Source: Mesorhizobium loti
GTDB lineage: Bacteria > Pseudomonadota > Alphaproteobacteria > Rhizobiales > Rhizobiaceae
NCBI GenBank assembly: GCA_014189435.1
Contig: CP050293.1
Coordinates: forward strand, 873,001-937,000
DNA: 64,000 bases
Direction: 5' to 3'
A program made the position numbers and the translations under genes. A model generated the notes under the pieces. That model saw only the letters and a list, made by a program, of their open reading frames with translations. It was not told the DNA's origin and searched no databases. Shown here in pieces: positions 7,844 to 16,845 of the stretch (its first letter is position 1; every line of letters begins with the position of its first letter).

Positions 7844-8479
7844 ATGGCGGATGGATCACAGGAAAGCGAACTGATCGACGCGTTCCGCGCTCTTGCGACG
7901 CCATTGATCAGCGACAATCTCGCTCGTGTCCCCGGAGCTGTCGGGTTACGGCCGTTTCATCGGATGAGCGGCGTCATGGCTGGGAGGGCGCTGACGGTCA
8001 GGACCCGCCCCGGCGACAACCAGTTCATCCATCGTGCACTCGATCTGTTGCAGCCCGGCGACGTCATTGTCGTCGATGGCGGTGGCTATGAGGGGCGCGC
8101 GCTGGTCGGCGAGATCATGACAAGTGTGGCGGCGTCGCGCGGCGCCGCGGGTATTGTCATCGACGGCGCCATCCGCGATGCCGGTGCCATCGGCCGCAGT
8201 CCGTTTCCGTGCTTCGCGCGGTCGGCCATCCATCTCGGACCGTACAAGGATGGTCCGGGAGCCATCAATGTTCCCGTCTGCATAGGCGGCATGGTCGTCG
8301 GTCCTGGCGACATCGTCGTCGGCGACGAGGATGGCGTCGTGGCATTTCCAATCGACGGTGCCGCGGCCCTGTTGACCGCTGTCCGGGCGCAGGAAGCCCG
8401 CGAGGCCGAGATCATGCAGAGCATCCAGGAGAACCGCTATCGGGGAGCCTATGCCCGGGCTTCCGGCGGCAGTCACTGA
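7844..8479 (+). CDS. RraA family protein (HMG/CHA aldolase-like)
   Basis: The start at ATG 7844 is favoured over GTG 7835 because GGGGAG lies eight bases upstream of the ATG. The product has 211 residues. The RraA fold family includes 4-hydroxy-4-methyl-2-oxoglutarate aldolases and oxaloacetate decarboxylases. Family signs are PLISDNLAR, GDVIVVDGGGY, GIVIDGAIRDAGAI (with the conserved Arg-Asp pair), and the closing GDIVVGDEDGVVAFP. It heads the operon with a Liv-type transporter, so it may act on a keto acid made from the imported substrate. The exact reaction is not determined. Confidence 0.87.
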   Translation: MADGSQESELIDAFRALATPLISDNLARVPGAVGLRPFHRMSGVMAGRALTVRTRPGDNQFIHRALDLLQPGDVIVVDGGGYEGRALVGEIMTSVAASRGAAGIVIDGAIRDAGAIGRSPFPCFARSAIHLGPYKDGPGAINVPVCIGGMVVGPGDIVVGDEDGVVAFPIDGAAALLTAVRAQEAREAEIMQSIQENRYRGAYARASGGSH

Positions 8480-8627
8480 TCAGCGGATCAGGAGCCTGCC
8501 GGTGAGAAATCGCGTGGCCGGCTGGCGATCTTGCTCAACATAACCGCTCCGCAGCCAACCGAGGGGCGAAACAATGCATTTCGGGCACGCCGCCTGGATG
8601 CGCCAACAGGGGAAATGGAGAGAATTA

Positions 8628-9749
8628 ATGGTTGTTTCCTTCAAGAGGCTTGCCAAGAGGCTGGCTTGTGCGACCGCCCTTGCCGGGCTGGCTATGACCA
8701 CTATGGCCGCGGCTGCCGATATCAAGATCGGCATCGTGGCCCCCATGACTGGCCAACTGGCCAGTGAAGGGCAGGACATGGAGAATGCCGTGAAGATGGC
8801 GATCGATGCCGTCAACGCAAAAGGCGGCGTCAACGGCGACAGGATCACCACCACGACCGCCGACGACGCGTGCGATCCGCAGCAGGCGGTGACCGCAGGC
8901 AGCAAGCTTGTCTCGGAGGGCGTGACCGCCATCGTCGGCGGCTACTGCTCGGGCGCCGTCTTGCCGACATTGAAGATCTACGGTGACGCCGGCATTCCGT
9001 TCGTCATCATCGGAGCGAACTCGACCAAGCTCGTCGCCGCCAATCAGGGCAATGCCTTCCTCGCCAATTCGACCGGCGACATGCAGGCGACGACGGCCGT
9101 CGAACTCTTCAAGAAGAACGGCTACAAGAAAATCGCGGTCGTGGACGAAGGCGATGCCTATTCGTCCGACCTGGCCAAGCTGACCGCCGAAGCCTTCAAA
9201 AGCGCAGGCGGCGAGATTGCCGCCAAGGAGACCACCACGGCCGGCGAGCAGGATTATTCCGCGGTCGTCACCAAGATCAAGTCAAGCGGCGCCGACGCTG
9301 TCTTCTGGACCGCCTACCATGCCGGTGGCGCCCTGCTCACCAAGCAGCTTCGGCAGGCCGGTTTCCAGGGCGGCATTGTGCTGGGCGATGGCAACAATTC
9401 GCCGGAATATCTGGAAATCGCCGGCTCGGCCGGTGAGGGCGTGTATCTGTTGTCCCCGCCGACCGTCGACCTCTTGTCCGGCGCCGCCGACTTCAAGGCC
9501 AAGTACAAGGAGACCTATAGCCGCGACGCCGGCGCCTATGCGGCTCTCTCCCATGATGTGGGCGACCTGATTGTCGATGCGATCACGCGGGCCAAGTCGG
9601 CGGATCAGAAAGCGATCATCGAAGCGCTCAAGGCAAGCGACTTCAAGGGCCTTGCCGGTGAAATCAAGTTCACCGACAAGAACACGCTCCAGACGTCGAA
9701 CTTCCGCCCGGTGATCGCCAAGGGCGGCAAGTGGGTGGCTGTCGAATAA
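8628..9749 (+). CDS. Branched-chain amino-acid-type ABC transporter, substrate-binding protein
   Basis: The start at ATG 8628 has GGAGAGAATT just upstream; an ATG at 8574 would add an unlikely leader before the signal peptide. The 373-residue precursor begins with a Sec signal (KRLAKRLACATALAGLAM, cleavage after MAAAA). The mature protein opens IKIGIVAPMTGQLASEGQDM, the standard type 1 periplasmic binding fold of LivK proteins, with GGYCSGAVLP and NSTKL further on. It delivers a small solute to the LivHMGF components encoded next. The ligand may be an amino acid or a carboxylate. Confidence 0.93.
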   Translation: MVVSFKRLAKRLACATALAGLAMTTMAAAADIKIGIVAPMTGQLASEGQDMENAVKMAIDAVNAKGGVNGDRITTTTADDACDPQQAVTAGSKLVSEGVTAIVGGYCSGAVLPTLKIYGDAGIPFVIIGANSTKLVAANQGNAFLANSTGDMQATTAVELFKKNGYKKIAVVDEGDAYSSDLAKLTAEAFKSAGGEIAAKETTTAGEQDYSAVVTKIKSSGADAVFWTAYHAGGALLTKQLRQAGFQGGIVLGDGNNSPEYLEIAGSAGEGVYLLSPPTVDLLSGAADFKAKYKETYSRDAGAYAALSHDVGDLIVDAITRAKSADQKAIIEALKASDFKGLAGEIKFTDKNTLQTSNFRPVIAKGGKWVAVE

Positions 9750-9868
9750 AGGCGAACCAGATTGACGCCGAGGCCGGCCTTGTGGCGGCCTCGGCGTCAC
9801 CGCCGATTGTCTGGCGCGCCGACGCTGCGCCCAGGCAAGACTTTTTCAATTCTGCCCCCGGAGCATCA

Positions 9869-10780
9869 ATGACGCTCGACCTGCTTATTCAGCAACTGGT
9901 GAACGGTCTTATCGTCGGCTCGTTCTATGCCCTGATCGCGCTTGGCTACAGCATGGTCTTCGGCGTCATCAAGCTCCTGAATTTCGCCCATGGCGACATC
10001 TACATGAATGGCGCCTTCGTCGGCCTCATCGTGTTTTCCTTCGTCGGCATATGGGTCGGCAACGGCTGGTTGGGCGTGGTCTGTGCCCTGCTGATGTCGA
10101 TGCTGGTCGTCGGCTTGCTCGGCGTTGTCATCGAACGCTTCGCCTATCGGCCGATGCGCAATGCGCCGCGCCTCTCCATCCTGATCACGGCGCTCGGTGC
10201 GTCGATGGTGCTGAACGGCACCGCACTCGCCCTGACAGGCGGGCGACATTATGCCTTCAACACGGACCTCGGTTTTGCCGGCGTCGATATTTCCACCGTT
10301 CATATCACCTACACGCAGATGGTGCTGGTGGCCGCCTCCATCGCTCTTATGGCCGGCATGCAGGCCTTCGTCTCACGCACCATGTACGGCAAGGCGATGC
10401 GCGCGGTGTCCATCGACATGGGGGCTAGCCGCCTGATGGGCATCGATGTCGACCGGGTGATCGCCTTGACCTTCTTCATGGGTTCGGCGCTCGCCGCCGG
10501 CGGCGGGGTCATGGCCGGCGCCTATTATGGCAGTGTCCATTTCTTCATGGGCTTCATCATGGGGCTCAAGGCCTTCACCGCCGCTGTCATAGGCGGGATC
10601 GGCAGCGTGCCGGGCGCCATGCTCGGCGGATTGCTGCTCGGCCTGCTTGAGGCTTTCGGTTCGTCCTTGCCCTTCGTCGGATCGGAGTGGCGTGACGTCT
10701 TCGTGTTCGGGACCTTGATTCTGTTCCTTGTTTTCAAGCCGACCGGCCTTCTTGGTCGCTCGGTGGTGGAGCGGGTGTGA
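9869..10780 (+). CDS. livH: LivH-type ABC transporter permease
   Basis: The start at ATG 9869 has GGAG seven to ten bases upstream; the longer frame would add a hydrophilic leader. The 303-residue product is mostly hydrophobic helices. NGLIVGSFYALIALGYSMVF near the start and NFAHGDIYMNG are diagnostic for LivH permeases, as is AVIGGIGSVPGAMLGG near the C-terminus. It forms the inner-membrane channel with LivM. Its stop overlaps the livM start, indicating coupling. Confidence 0.94.
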   Translation: MTLDLLIQQLVNGLIVGSFYALIALGYSMVFGVIKLLNFAHGDIYMNGAFVGLIVFSFVGIWVGNGWLGVVCALLMSMLVVGLLGVVIERFAYRPMRNAPRLSILITALGASMVLNGTALALTGGRHYAFNTDLGFAGVDISTVHITYTQMVLVAASIALMAGMQAFVSRTMYGKAMRAVSIDMGASRLMGIDVDRVIALTFFMGSALAAGGGVMAGAYYGSVHFFMGFIMGLKAFTAAVIGGIGSVPGAMLGGLLLGLLEAFGSSLPFVGSEWRDVFVFGTLILFLVFKPTGLLGRSVVERV

Positions 10781-11739
10781 TGACCGACGAAGTGAGGAGC
10801 ATGTCGGCCACCGCGCAGCCGCGACTGATACGCTGGTCCGTTGTGCTGCCTGGGTTGGCGGCGCTCGCCTGCGCGCTGGTGTTGCCGCAATTCGCCAACG
10901 CCTATGTGACGGAGGTGGCAACCACGGCGCTGCTCTATGTCGTTCTGTGCCTCGGCCTCAACATTGTCGTCGGCTATGCGGGCCTGCTCGATCTCGGCTA
11001 CGCCGCCTTCTTCGCGGTTGGCGCCTACACGTCAGGCATCCTGACCGCGGAATTCGGGTTCAATTTCTGGCTTACCATCCCGGTCGCCATGGCTGCAGCC
11101 TGCGTGGCCGGCATCATCATCGGCGCTCCGACCTTGAGGCTGCGCAGCGATTATCTGGCGATCGTGACGCTGGGCTTCGGCGAGATCGTGCGCATCATCG
11201 CCCGCAACCTCGACATCACCGGTGGCGCCAGCGGCCTCATCGGCATCGAGCGGCCGGAGATCTTCGGCTTCAGGCTGATGCAGGTGCAGCACTTCTACTA
11301 TGCGTTCCTGGTGCTCGCGCTGCTCACCGCCTTCGTCTGCCTGAGCGTCGAGCGGTCGCGAATGGGACGAGCCTGGTTCTATGTTCGCTATGATGAGGAC
11401 GCCGCTGCCGGTATCGGCATCAACCGTGTCACGGCCAAGTTGCAGGCCTATATGATGGGCGCGGTGATCGCTTCCGTGGCCGGATGCCTCTACGCGGCCA
11501 AGATGACGGCCATCTCGCCGGAGAGTTTTACCTTCAACCAATCGCTTCTCATCCTGCTCGGCGTCGTCCTGGGTGGCATGGGCCGCATTCCCGGCGTCGT
11601 CCTGGGCGCCGTTCTGGTAGCCCTGCTTCCGGAAGTGCTGCGCGGCGCGGGCACCTACCGTCCGCTGGTGACCGCGGTTGCGCTGCTGGCAATCATGCTC
11701 TTCAGGCCGAACGGGCTCTGGCCGGACAAGCGAGTTTGA
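10780..11739 (+). CDS. livM: LivM-type ABC transporter permease
   Basis: The start at ATG 10780 overlaps the livH stop; an in-frame GTG sits three bases earlier and ATG 10801 has its purine run too close. The 319-residue membrane protein has the LivM signature CLGLNIVVGYAGLLDLGYAA, the SDYLAIVTLGFGEIVRI stretch preceding NLDITGGASG, and the C-terminal GVVLGGMGRIPGVVLGA. It pairs with LivH in the inner membrane. It is the fourth gene of the RraA-livKHMGF operon. Confidence 0.94.
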   Translation: MTDEVRSMSATAQPRLIRWSVVLPGLAALACALVLPQFANAYVTEVATTALLYVVLCLGLNIVVGYAGLLDLGYAAFFAVGAYTSGILTAEFGFNFWLTIPVAMAAACVAGIIIGAPTLRLRSDYLAIVTLGFGEIVRIIARNLDITGGASGLIGIERPEIFGFRLMQVQHFYYAFLVLALLTAFVCLSVERSRMGRAWFYVRYDEDAAAGIGINRVTAKLQAYMMGAVIASVAGCLYAAKMTAISPESFTFNQSLLILLGVVLGGMGRIPGVVLGAVLVALLPEVLRGAGTYRPLVTAVALLAIMLFRPNGLWPDKRV

Positions 11740-11741
11740 CC

Positions 11742-12506
11742 ATGGCCTTGCTGGAAGTCCGCGATCTGCGCCTCAGTTTCGGAGGACTGAAAGTCCTTCA
11801 CGACATTTCGTTCTCGGTCGAGAAGGGCGCCATCAACAGTCTTATCGGGCCGAACGGCGCCGGCAAGACGTCGCTCTTCAATTGCATGACCGGCTTCTAC
11901 AAGCCGAAGGGCGGCTCGATCAGCCTGGGCGGCCGGCCGATCACCGGTTTGCCGCCGCATCGCATCACCGCGCTCGGGCTCGCCCGCACGTTTCAGAACA
12001 TCCGGCTGTTCAAGGAAATGACCGTTCTGGAAAACGCCATGTCCGGCCAGCATTGCCGCAGCCGCCACGGCATTGTGTCGGCGATCCTGCACTTGCCGGC
12101 CCAGCGGCGCGAGGAGGAGGCGATCCGCGCTGCCGGCATGCACTGGCTCGGTTTCGTCGGCATCGAGCAGCATGCGCATCGCCGGGCCGGCGGTCTTTCC
12201 TATGGCGATCAACGGCGGCTCGAACTCGCAAGAGCCTTGGCGTCGGCGCCCCAGCTTATCCTGCTGGATGAGCCTGCCGCCGGCCTTAACGAGCGCGAGA
12301 AGATGGACCTTGTGCACCTGATCCGCCGCATCCGTGACGAAACCGGTGTCACCGTCCTGCTGATCGAGCACGACATGGGCCTGGTCATGCAAGTGTCGGA
12401 GAAGATCGTGGTGTTCGACTACGGTCAGAAGATCGCCGACGGGCCGCCGGAGGCGGTGCGCGCAGACCCCCGGGTCATCGAAGCCTATCTCGGTACGGAG
12501 GAATGA
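11742..12506 (+). CDS. livG: LivG-type ABC transporter ATP-binding protein
   Basis: The start at ATG 11742 lies two bases after the livM stop; the longer frame starting inside livM is only open sequence. The 254-residue ATPase has Walker A GPNGAGKTS, the LivG-specific LARTFQNIRLFKEMTVLEN stretch, signature LSYGDQRRLELARAL, Walker B LILLDEPAAGL and switch His in VLLIEHDMG. It powers the LivHM channel from the cytoplasm and overlaps livF by four bases. Confidence 0.95.
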   Translation: MALLEVRDLRLSFGGLKVLHDISFSVEKGAINSLIGPNGAGKTSLFNCMTGFYKPKGGSISLGGRPITGLPPHRITALGLARTFQNIRLFKEMTVLENAMSGQHCRSRHGIVSAILHLPAQRREEEAIRAAGMHWLGFVGIEQHAHRRAGGLSYGDQRRLELARALASAPQLILLDEPAAGLNEREKMDLVHLIRRIRDETGVTVLLIEHDMGLVMQVSEKIVVFDYGQKIADGPPEAVRADPRVIEAYLGTEE

Positions 12507-13234
12507 TGGACGCCGAAATCGTTCTTTCCGCGGACCGCATCGTCGCGCGCTATGACGGCATCGAAGCCCTGCATGGCGTCAGCCTTTCGGTCAAACGCGG
12601 CCAGATCGTCGCCCTGCTTGGCGCGAACGGCGCGGGCAAGAGCACCACGCTACGCACACTTTCCGGCCTTGTTGCCGCGTCCTCTGGAAGTGTCCGCTTC
12701 CTGGGCGAGGACATAACCAAAGTCCCTGCTCACCGCCTGCCACATCGCGGGCTCGTCCACGTCCCGGAGGGAAGGCGTATTTTCGGCGACATGACGATCA
12801 AGGAGAACCTTGACCTCGGCTCGTTCACGCTTGCCGACGACGTCGAGCGCCGGCGACGGCTGGACCACGTTTTTGAGCTCTTCCCCATCCTGGCGCGTCG
12901 GCAGAATGGCGATGCAAGGAACCTCTCGGGCGGTGAGCAGCAGATGCTGGCGATCGGCAGAGCCCTCATGGCCGCGCCCAAGGTGCTGTTGCTCGACGAG
13001 CCTTCCATGGGCCTGGCGCCGCAACTGATCAAGGAAGTCATGAACATCGTGCAGCGCCTCAATCGTGAAGGCGTGACCATCCTGCTCGTGGAGCAGAACA
13101 GCAAAGTCGCCTTGAAGTTCGCCGACTACGGCTATGTGCTCAAAGCCGGGCGCATCGTTCTTGAGGGACCAGGCAGCGATCTGGCGAGCAATGAAGCGGT
13201 CATCAGCGCCTATCTGGGCGGCGTAGCCGCCTAA
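12503..13234 (+). CDS. livF: LivF-type ABC transporter ATP-binding protein
   Basis: This 243-residue ATPase is the second nucleotide-binding subunit. Walker A is GANGAGKSTT, the signature LSGGEQQMLAIGRALM and Walker B VLLLDEPSMGL; the LivF-typical RGLVHVPEGRRIFGDMTI motif is present. Its ATG overlaps the livG stop (ATGA). It ends the operon, 42 bases before a convergent LysR gene. That short gap shows no strong terminator; only a weak 4-base stem is visible. Confidence 0.95.
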   Translation: MMDAEIVLSADRIVARYDGIEALHGVSLSVKRGQIVALLGANGAGKSTTLRTLSGLVAASSGSVRFLGEDITKVPAHRLPHRGLVHVPEGRRIFGDMTIKENLDLGSFTLADDVERRRRLDHVFELFPILARRQNGDARNLSGGEQQMLAIGRALMAAPKVLLLDEPSMGLAPQLIKEVMNIVQRLNREGVTILLVEQNSKVALKFADYGYVLKAGRIVLEGPGSDLASNEAVISAYLGGVAA

Positions 13235-13276
13235 GGTCCGGTCTCTTCTTCAGAGGCTACTTTTGGGCGACATGCA

Positions 13277-14227
13277 TCAGCGCCCCCAGACGACGGCGTT
13301 CTCATGCCGTTTGATGATGTGCTTCAGATTCTCGAAGGCAGTCGTGACGTGGCCCGCGAAGCGCTCTGCCGCGGGTGAGCGTGGCCCGCTGACCCGGCGC
13401 AGGATGCCGAGCGAGCGGCTGGGCTGCGGGATTTCATAGGGCAGCACCGTAACCCGGTTCTCCTTGCGCTGTGCGAAGACCACGGAGAATGGCAGCACGG
13501 CCAACGCATCGGTTTCGGCAAGGAAGTTGATCACGCTCATCAGCGAGCCCCCCGAATAGCGGATGTTCAGGTCCGACATGCCGATGCTCATCAGGATCAT
13601 CTGCAGGTCCGACATCAGCGGAGAGCCGGGCAGGGGCGCCACCCAGGGAAAGCTGGTCAGGTCATGCGCCCTGAGGCGGCGATTTCGCAGCAGGGGATGG
13701 TCGGGCCGGCAAGCCACGACGTTGCGTCCAGGCAGGATTTCGGTGAATTCGAAGCCGGGTCCGAGGTCGAGCACGCCGATCGGCACGATGCCGAGGTCGA
13801 TCTGGTTGCTCTCCAGCGCCGCGACCATCTCGGGCAGGTTCATATAGCTTTGCTGAACGGTGACCTCCGGTTCGAGCTTCTGGAATTCCCCGATCATCCG
13901 GCTGATCATCGCATCCATGAAGAAAGGCACGCCGCCGACACGGACGACGCCCTTGGTGCCTTTCATGAAGCCCTGCACCGCATCCGACGCCTTGCGCGAC
14001 GCGGTGATGATCGTGCGGCCCTGCGCCGCCAGCTGGAAGCCGAGCGGTGTCGCCTGCAACGGCCGGCGGCCCTTGAGGAAGAGCGGCTCACCCACCCGCG
14101 CCTCCAGCATGGCCAGCGATCGGCTGACCGCCGGCTGGGTAAGGCCCAGCATGGCGGCTCCTTCCGACACGCCGCCTGCATCCAGCACTGCGGCGAGCTG
14201 CATAAGATGGCGCTCGTTCAGCTTCAT
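13277..14227 (-). CDS. LysR family transcriptional regulator
   Basis: The 316-residue protein has the LysR helix-turn-helix in residues 1-60 (MLGLTQPAVSRSLAMLEARV and ARVGEPLFLKGRR) and a periplasmic-binding-like effector domain from about residue 90 onward (VRVGGVPFFMDAM, GIVPIGVLDLGPGF, FPWVAPLPGSPL). It is divergent from the intradiol dioxygenase gene across 93 bases and convergent with the transporter operon. LysR regulators usually control the divergent operon in response to a pathway intermediate, so it is the natural candidate regulator of the aromatic catabolic genes. A perfect dyad overlaps its own start codon. Confidence 0.93.
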   Translation of the reverse strand: MKLNERHLMQLAAVLDAGGVSEGAAMLGLTQPAVSRSLAMLEARVGEPLFLKGRRPLQATPLGFQLAAQGRTIITASRKASDAVQGFMKGTKGVVRVGGVPFFMDAMISRMIGEFQKLEPEVTVQQSYMNLPEMVAALESNQIDLGIVPIGVLDLGPGFEFTEILPGRNVVACRPDHPLLRNRRLRAHDLTSFPWVAPLPGSPLMSDLQMILMSIGMSDLNIRYSGGSLMSVINFLAETDALAVLPFSVVFAQRKENRVTVLPYEIPQPSRSLGILRRVSGPRSPAAERFAGHVTTAFENLKHIIKRHENAVVWGR

Positions 14228-14240
14228 AGCAAAACGCTAT
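14226..14240. promoter_or_regulatory. LysR-type dyad (T-N11-A) overlapping regulator start
   Basis: The perfect inverted repeat ATAGC-AAAAC-GCTAT fits the T-N11-A pattern of LysR boxes. It overlaps the start codon of the - strand LysR gene and lies about 80 bases upstream of the divergent dioxygenase start. Autorepression together with activation of the divergent operon is the usual arrangement; here it is inferred from position only. Confidence 0.5.
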
Positions 14241-14320
14241 ACAAGGGACGTCACATCTCATCAAGCACCGCGTCGGGCCGTGCTATTCCGCTTGGCAAGG
14301 GGAAGGGAGGCCCCGGCGGA

Positions 14321-15226
14321 ATGCACGGCCAGCACGACCCGAAGCGGGATGAATTCCCCAAGGCGATATCGACGCAGGCCGAGGAATTCTCGCGGCGCCT
14401 GACAGCAATGGGCCAGTCCCGCCTGGCGGCGGCGGCGCAGGCTGCGGTGGATGGTTTGCACGCGCTGATCGTGGAGTTGCGACCCTCCGGCGAGGAATTC
14501 CGCCAGGCGATCGATTTTTTGACCGAGGTTGGCCACTACGCCGATGCGCGGCGCCAGGAATGGGTGCTGTTCGCCGATGTCCTGGGCGTGTCTTCGCTGA
14601 TCGAGGATCAGAACAGCCCGCGCCCCGCCGGGGCGACACCAAACACCCTGGCTGGGCCCTTCTACCGGGCCGATGTGCCGGAGATGGTGCCCGGCGCGAA
14701 CATCTCGCGCGATCACAAGGGCGAGCCGCTGGAGGTTGCCGGCCGCATCGTCACGCTCGACGGCGCTGGGATCGGCGATGCGACGGTCGAGATCTGGCAG
14801 GCCAATGCCGAGGGTCTCTACGAGAACCAGGAACCCGACAGGCAGCCGGAATTCAATCTGCGCGGACGCTTCCGTACCGATCCGCAGGGGCGGTTCCACT
14901 TCGCGACGGTGAAGCCGAAGGGCTACACGCTGCCTTCGGACGGACCGGTCGGTCAATTGATGTCAGCGCTTGGCCTCGGCCTTGAGCGGCCGGCCCATAT
15001 CCATTTTCGCGTCTCGGCGGAGGGCTTCGAGACGCTGACGACCCACATCTTCGACCGGTCGGACCCTGCGATCGGCCGGGATGCCATCTTCGGGGTCAAA
15101 CCCGAACTCATGGCCGAGTTCCGCGCGCTGCCGCCCAATGGAGGAAAACGCAAGCACGCGCTCGACCTCAACCTCGTGCTCTGCCCGCAGCGGCGCAGCG
15201 ATACCGAAACCTCTGGGAGGAGATGA
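14321..15226 (+). CDS. Intradiol ring-cleavage dioxygenase (catechol/hydroxyquinol 1,2-dioxygenase family)
   Basis: The start at ATG 14321 follows AAGGGAGG and GGCGGA; the longer frame runs through the divergent LysR gene. The 301-residue protein uses Fe(III) to open a catecholic ring between the hydroxyls. The non-heme iron ligands are visible: Tyr167 (AEGLY), Tyr202 (KGYTLPSDG), His226 and His228 (RPAHIHF). The N-terminal helical dimerisation domain spans roughly residues 1-105 and is followed by NTLAGPFYRADVPE. With maleylacetate reductase three genes downstream, hydroxyquinol is the likeliest substrate, though catechol or a substituted catechol is possible. It is the first gene of the catabolic operon. 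Confidence 0.9.
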   Translation: MHGQHDPKRDEFPKAISTQAEEFSRRLTAMGQSRLAAAAQAAVDGLHALIVELRPSGEEFRQAIDFLTEVGHYADARRQEWVLFADVLGVSSLIEDQNSPRPAGATPNTLAGPFYRADVPEMVPGANISRDHKGEPLEVAGRIVTLDGAGIGDATVEIWQANAEGLYENQEPDRQPEFNLRGRFRTDPQGRFHFATVKPKGYTLPSDGPVGQLMSALGLGLERPAHIHFRVSAEGFETLTTHIFDRSDPAIGRDAIFGVKPELMAEFRALPPNGGKRKHALDLNLVLCPQRRSDTETSGRR

Positions 15227-15229
15227 CCG

Positions 15230-16189
15230 ATGGCACGTATCAGCGGCTACCACCATTTGACGCTCTCAACCGACAGCGCTCAGGAAGACTTTGATTTCTA
15301 CACCAAGGCACTCGGCCTGCATTCGGTGAAGCGCACCGTCTTGTTCGACGGCGTCATTCCTGTCTATCACCTCTACTACGGCTCGCCCAATGGCGATGCC
15401 TCGACGATCATCACCACCTTCCCGTTCCGCAAGCCAGGCGTCTATGGCCGCCGTGGGTCCAACCAGTCGCGCACCATCATGCAGTCGATCCCCAAGGGGG
15501 CCGCGGATTTCTGGGTGGACCGGTTGAACGCGCGCGGCATCGAGGCCATCAAGATCACCCGTTTTGGCGCCGACCGTGCGGCTTTCGCACATCCCTGCGG
15601 CATCTCGCATGAGCTGGTGGAAAGCGACAGGGATCCACGTACGCCCATCACCAACGAGGCGCAGGGCATCGGCAAGGCGCACGGCATCAAGGGAATCTAC
15701 GGCGCCGTGGTGGCGGTGATGGACCGCACCGCCATGGACGACTTCCTGACCATCGCATTGCCGATGGAGAAAGAGGCCGACGACCACGAGGGGCTCGTGT
15801 TCCGCGTGCCCGACGCGACCGGCGTGGCACAGCGCGTGGAGGTCATTGTCGACCGCGACAGCCCGCAGGGCACCTGGACGCTGGCGGGCGGCACGATCCA
15901 CCACCTCGCCCTCAACACCGGTGACGAAGAGAACCAGTTGAAACTGCGCGCTCATATCGAGGGCCTCGGCTTCACGGACATATCGGAGCAGAAGGACCGC
16001 AACTACTTCAAGTCCTGCTATGTCCGTTCGCCCGGCGGCGCGCTGTTCGAAATTGCCTGGACCACGCCGGAAGGCTGGGCCAAGGACGAGCCTCCGGGCC
16101 AGATCGGCAAGACGCTGGTCTTCCCGCCGTGGTTCAAGGACCGTGAGAGCGAATTGCAGGCCGGCCTGGAAGAGGCGGATTTCGCGTGA
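15230..16189 (+). CDS. VOC-family ring-cleaving dioxygenase (MhqO/LinE-like)
   Basis: This 319-residue two-domain vicinal-oxygen-chelate protein is of the size of MhqO/MhqA-type hydroquinone or methylhydroquinone dioxygenases. The metal-binding pattern is visible as His in SGYHHLTLS near residue 9, His in GGTIHHLALN in the second domain, and Glu in GGALFEIAW near residue 277. The family uses a divalent metal to open hydroquinones or catechols extradiol. It starts three bases after the intradiol dioxygenase stop (GGGAGGAG upstream) and overlaps the next gene. An mhqD-like hydrolase follows, the same pairing as in Bacillus mhq operons. Confidence 0.88.
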   Translation: MARISGYHHLTLSTDSAQEDFDFYTKALGLHSVKRTVLFDGVIPVYHLYYGSPNGDASTIITTFPFRKPGVYGRRGSNQSRTIMQSIPKGAADFWVDRLNARGIEAIKITRFGADRAAFAHPCGISHELVESDRDPRTPITNEAQGIGKAHGIKGIYGAVVAVMDRTAMDDFLTIALPMEKEADDHEGLVFRVPDATGVAQRVEVIVDRDSPQGTWTLAGGTIHHLALNTGDEENQLKLRAHIEGLGFTDISEQKDRNYFKSCYVRSPGGALFEIAWTTPEGWAKDEPPGQIGKTLVFPPWFKDRESELQAGLEEADFA

Positions 16190-16845
16190 GTTCAGGCAGC
16201 GGTCCGCTCAGGCTTGGGCCAAGAGGCCCGGAGGCGAAGGCGATTTGCGTCTTCGTCCACGGCCGCGGCCAATCGCCCGAAGAGATGCAGTCCCATGTGC
16301 TGTCGCGACTTTCGGCGTCCGCCGTGGCCTTCATCCTGCCGCGCGCACCGCACGGCATGTGGTGGGAGGCGCGCGCCGTCGACCCGTTGACGCCGGTCGC
16401 CCGGGCGCAGCTTTCCGACGCGCTCGATCATCTTGCGGCCGCCGTGGTGGCGGCGCGGGCGGAACTGCCCGGACTGCCGCTGCTTCTCGCGGGTTTCTCG
16501 CAAGGGGCGTGTCTCTCGATCGAATATCTCTGCGCTGGGCTGCCGCCGCCGGACGCTTTGGTGGCCTTCACGGGCTGCCGTGTCGGTGTACCGGCGGACG
16601 ACAGATCAGAGGCCGCGCCGGCCGGAATGCCGATCTATCTTTCCGGCGGCGATGCCGATCCCTGGATTCCGGTCTCGGCGTTTGCCGATGCCGCGCAATC
16701 GCTGGGGCGGATTGGCGCGAGCCTGCGGGCCGATCTGTTCCCGGGCCGCGGCCATGAGGTCTCGGACGCCGAGATTGCCATGCTGGGCACAATCCTCGAC
16801 GACCTCGCGGCCGGACGTGGCCCGCGCATGGAGGCGGCGCGATGA
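16186..16845 (+). CDS. Carboxylesterase/phospholipase family hydrolase (MhqD-like)
   Basis: The start is GTG 16186, overlapping the preceding stop (GTGA). The 219-residue alpha/beta-hydrolase has the oxyanion region FVHGRGQSPEEM, nucleophile Ser105 in GFSQGA, the acid Asp in GGDADPWIP and His in GRGHEVS. This group is typically co-transcribed with VOC hydroquinone dioxygenases and is thought to hydrolyse ring-cleavage or quinone-derived products. No signal peptide is seen, so it is cytoplasmic. It overlaps the maleylacetate reductase gene by four bases. Confidence 0.88.
   Translation: MSSGSGPLRLGPRGPEAKAICVFVHGRGQSPEEMQSHVLSRLSASAVAFILPRAPHGMWWEARAVDPLTPVARAQLSDALDHLAAAVVAARAELPGLPLLLAGFSQGACLSIEYLCAGLPPPDALVAFTGCRVGVPADDRSEAAPAGMPIYLSGGDADPWIPVSAFADAAQSLGRIGASLRADLFPGRGHEVSDAEIAMLGTILDDLAAGRGPRMEAAR

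Noticed and set aside
13235..13276. Terminator between livF and the convergent LysR gene
   Set aside because: Only a weak CTCT/AGAG stem is present; not enough to call.
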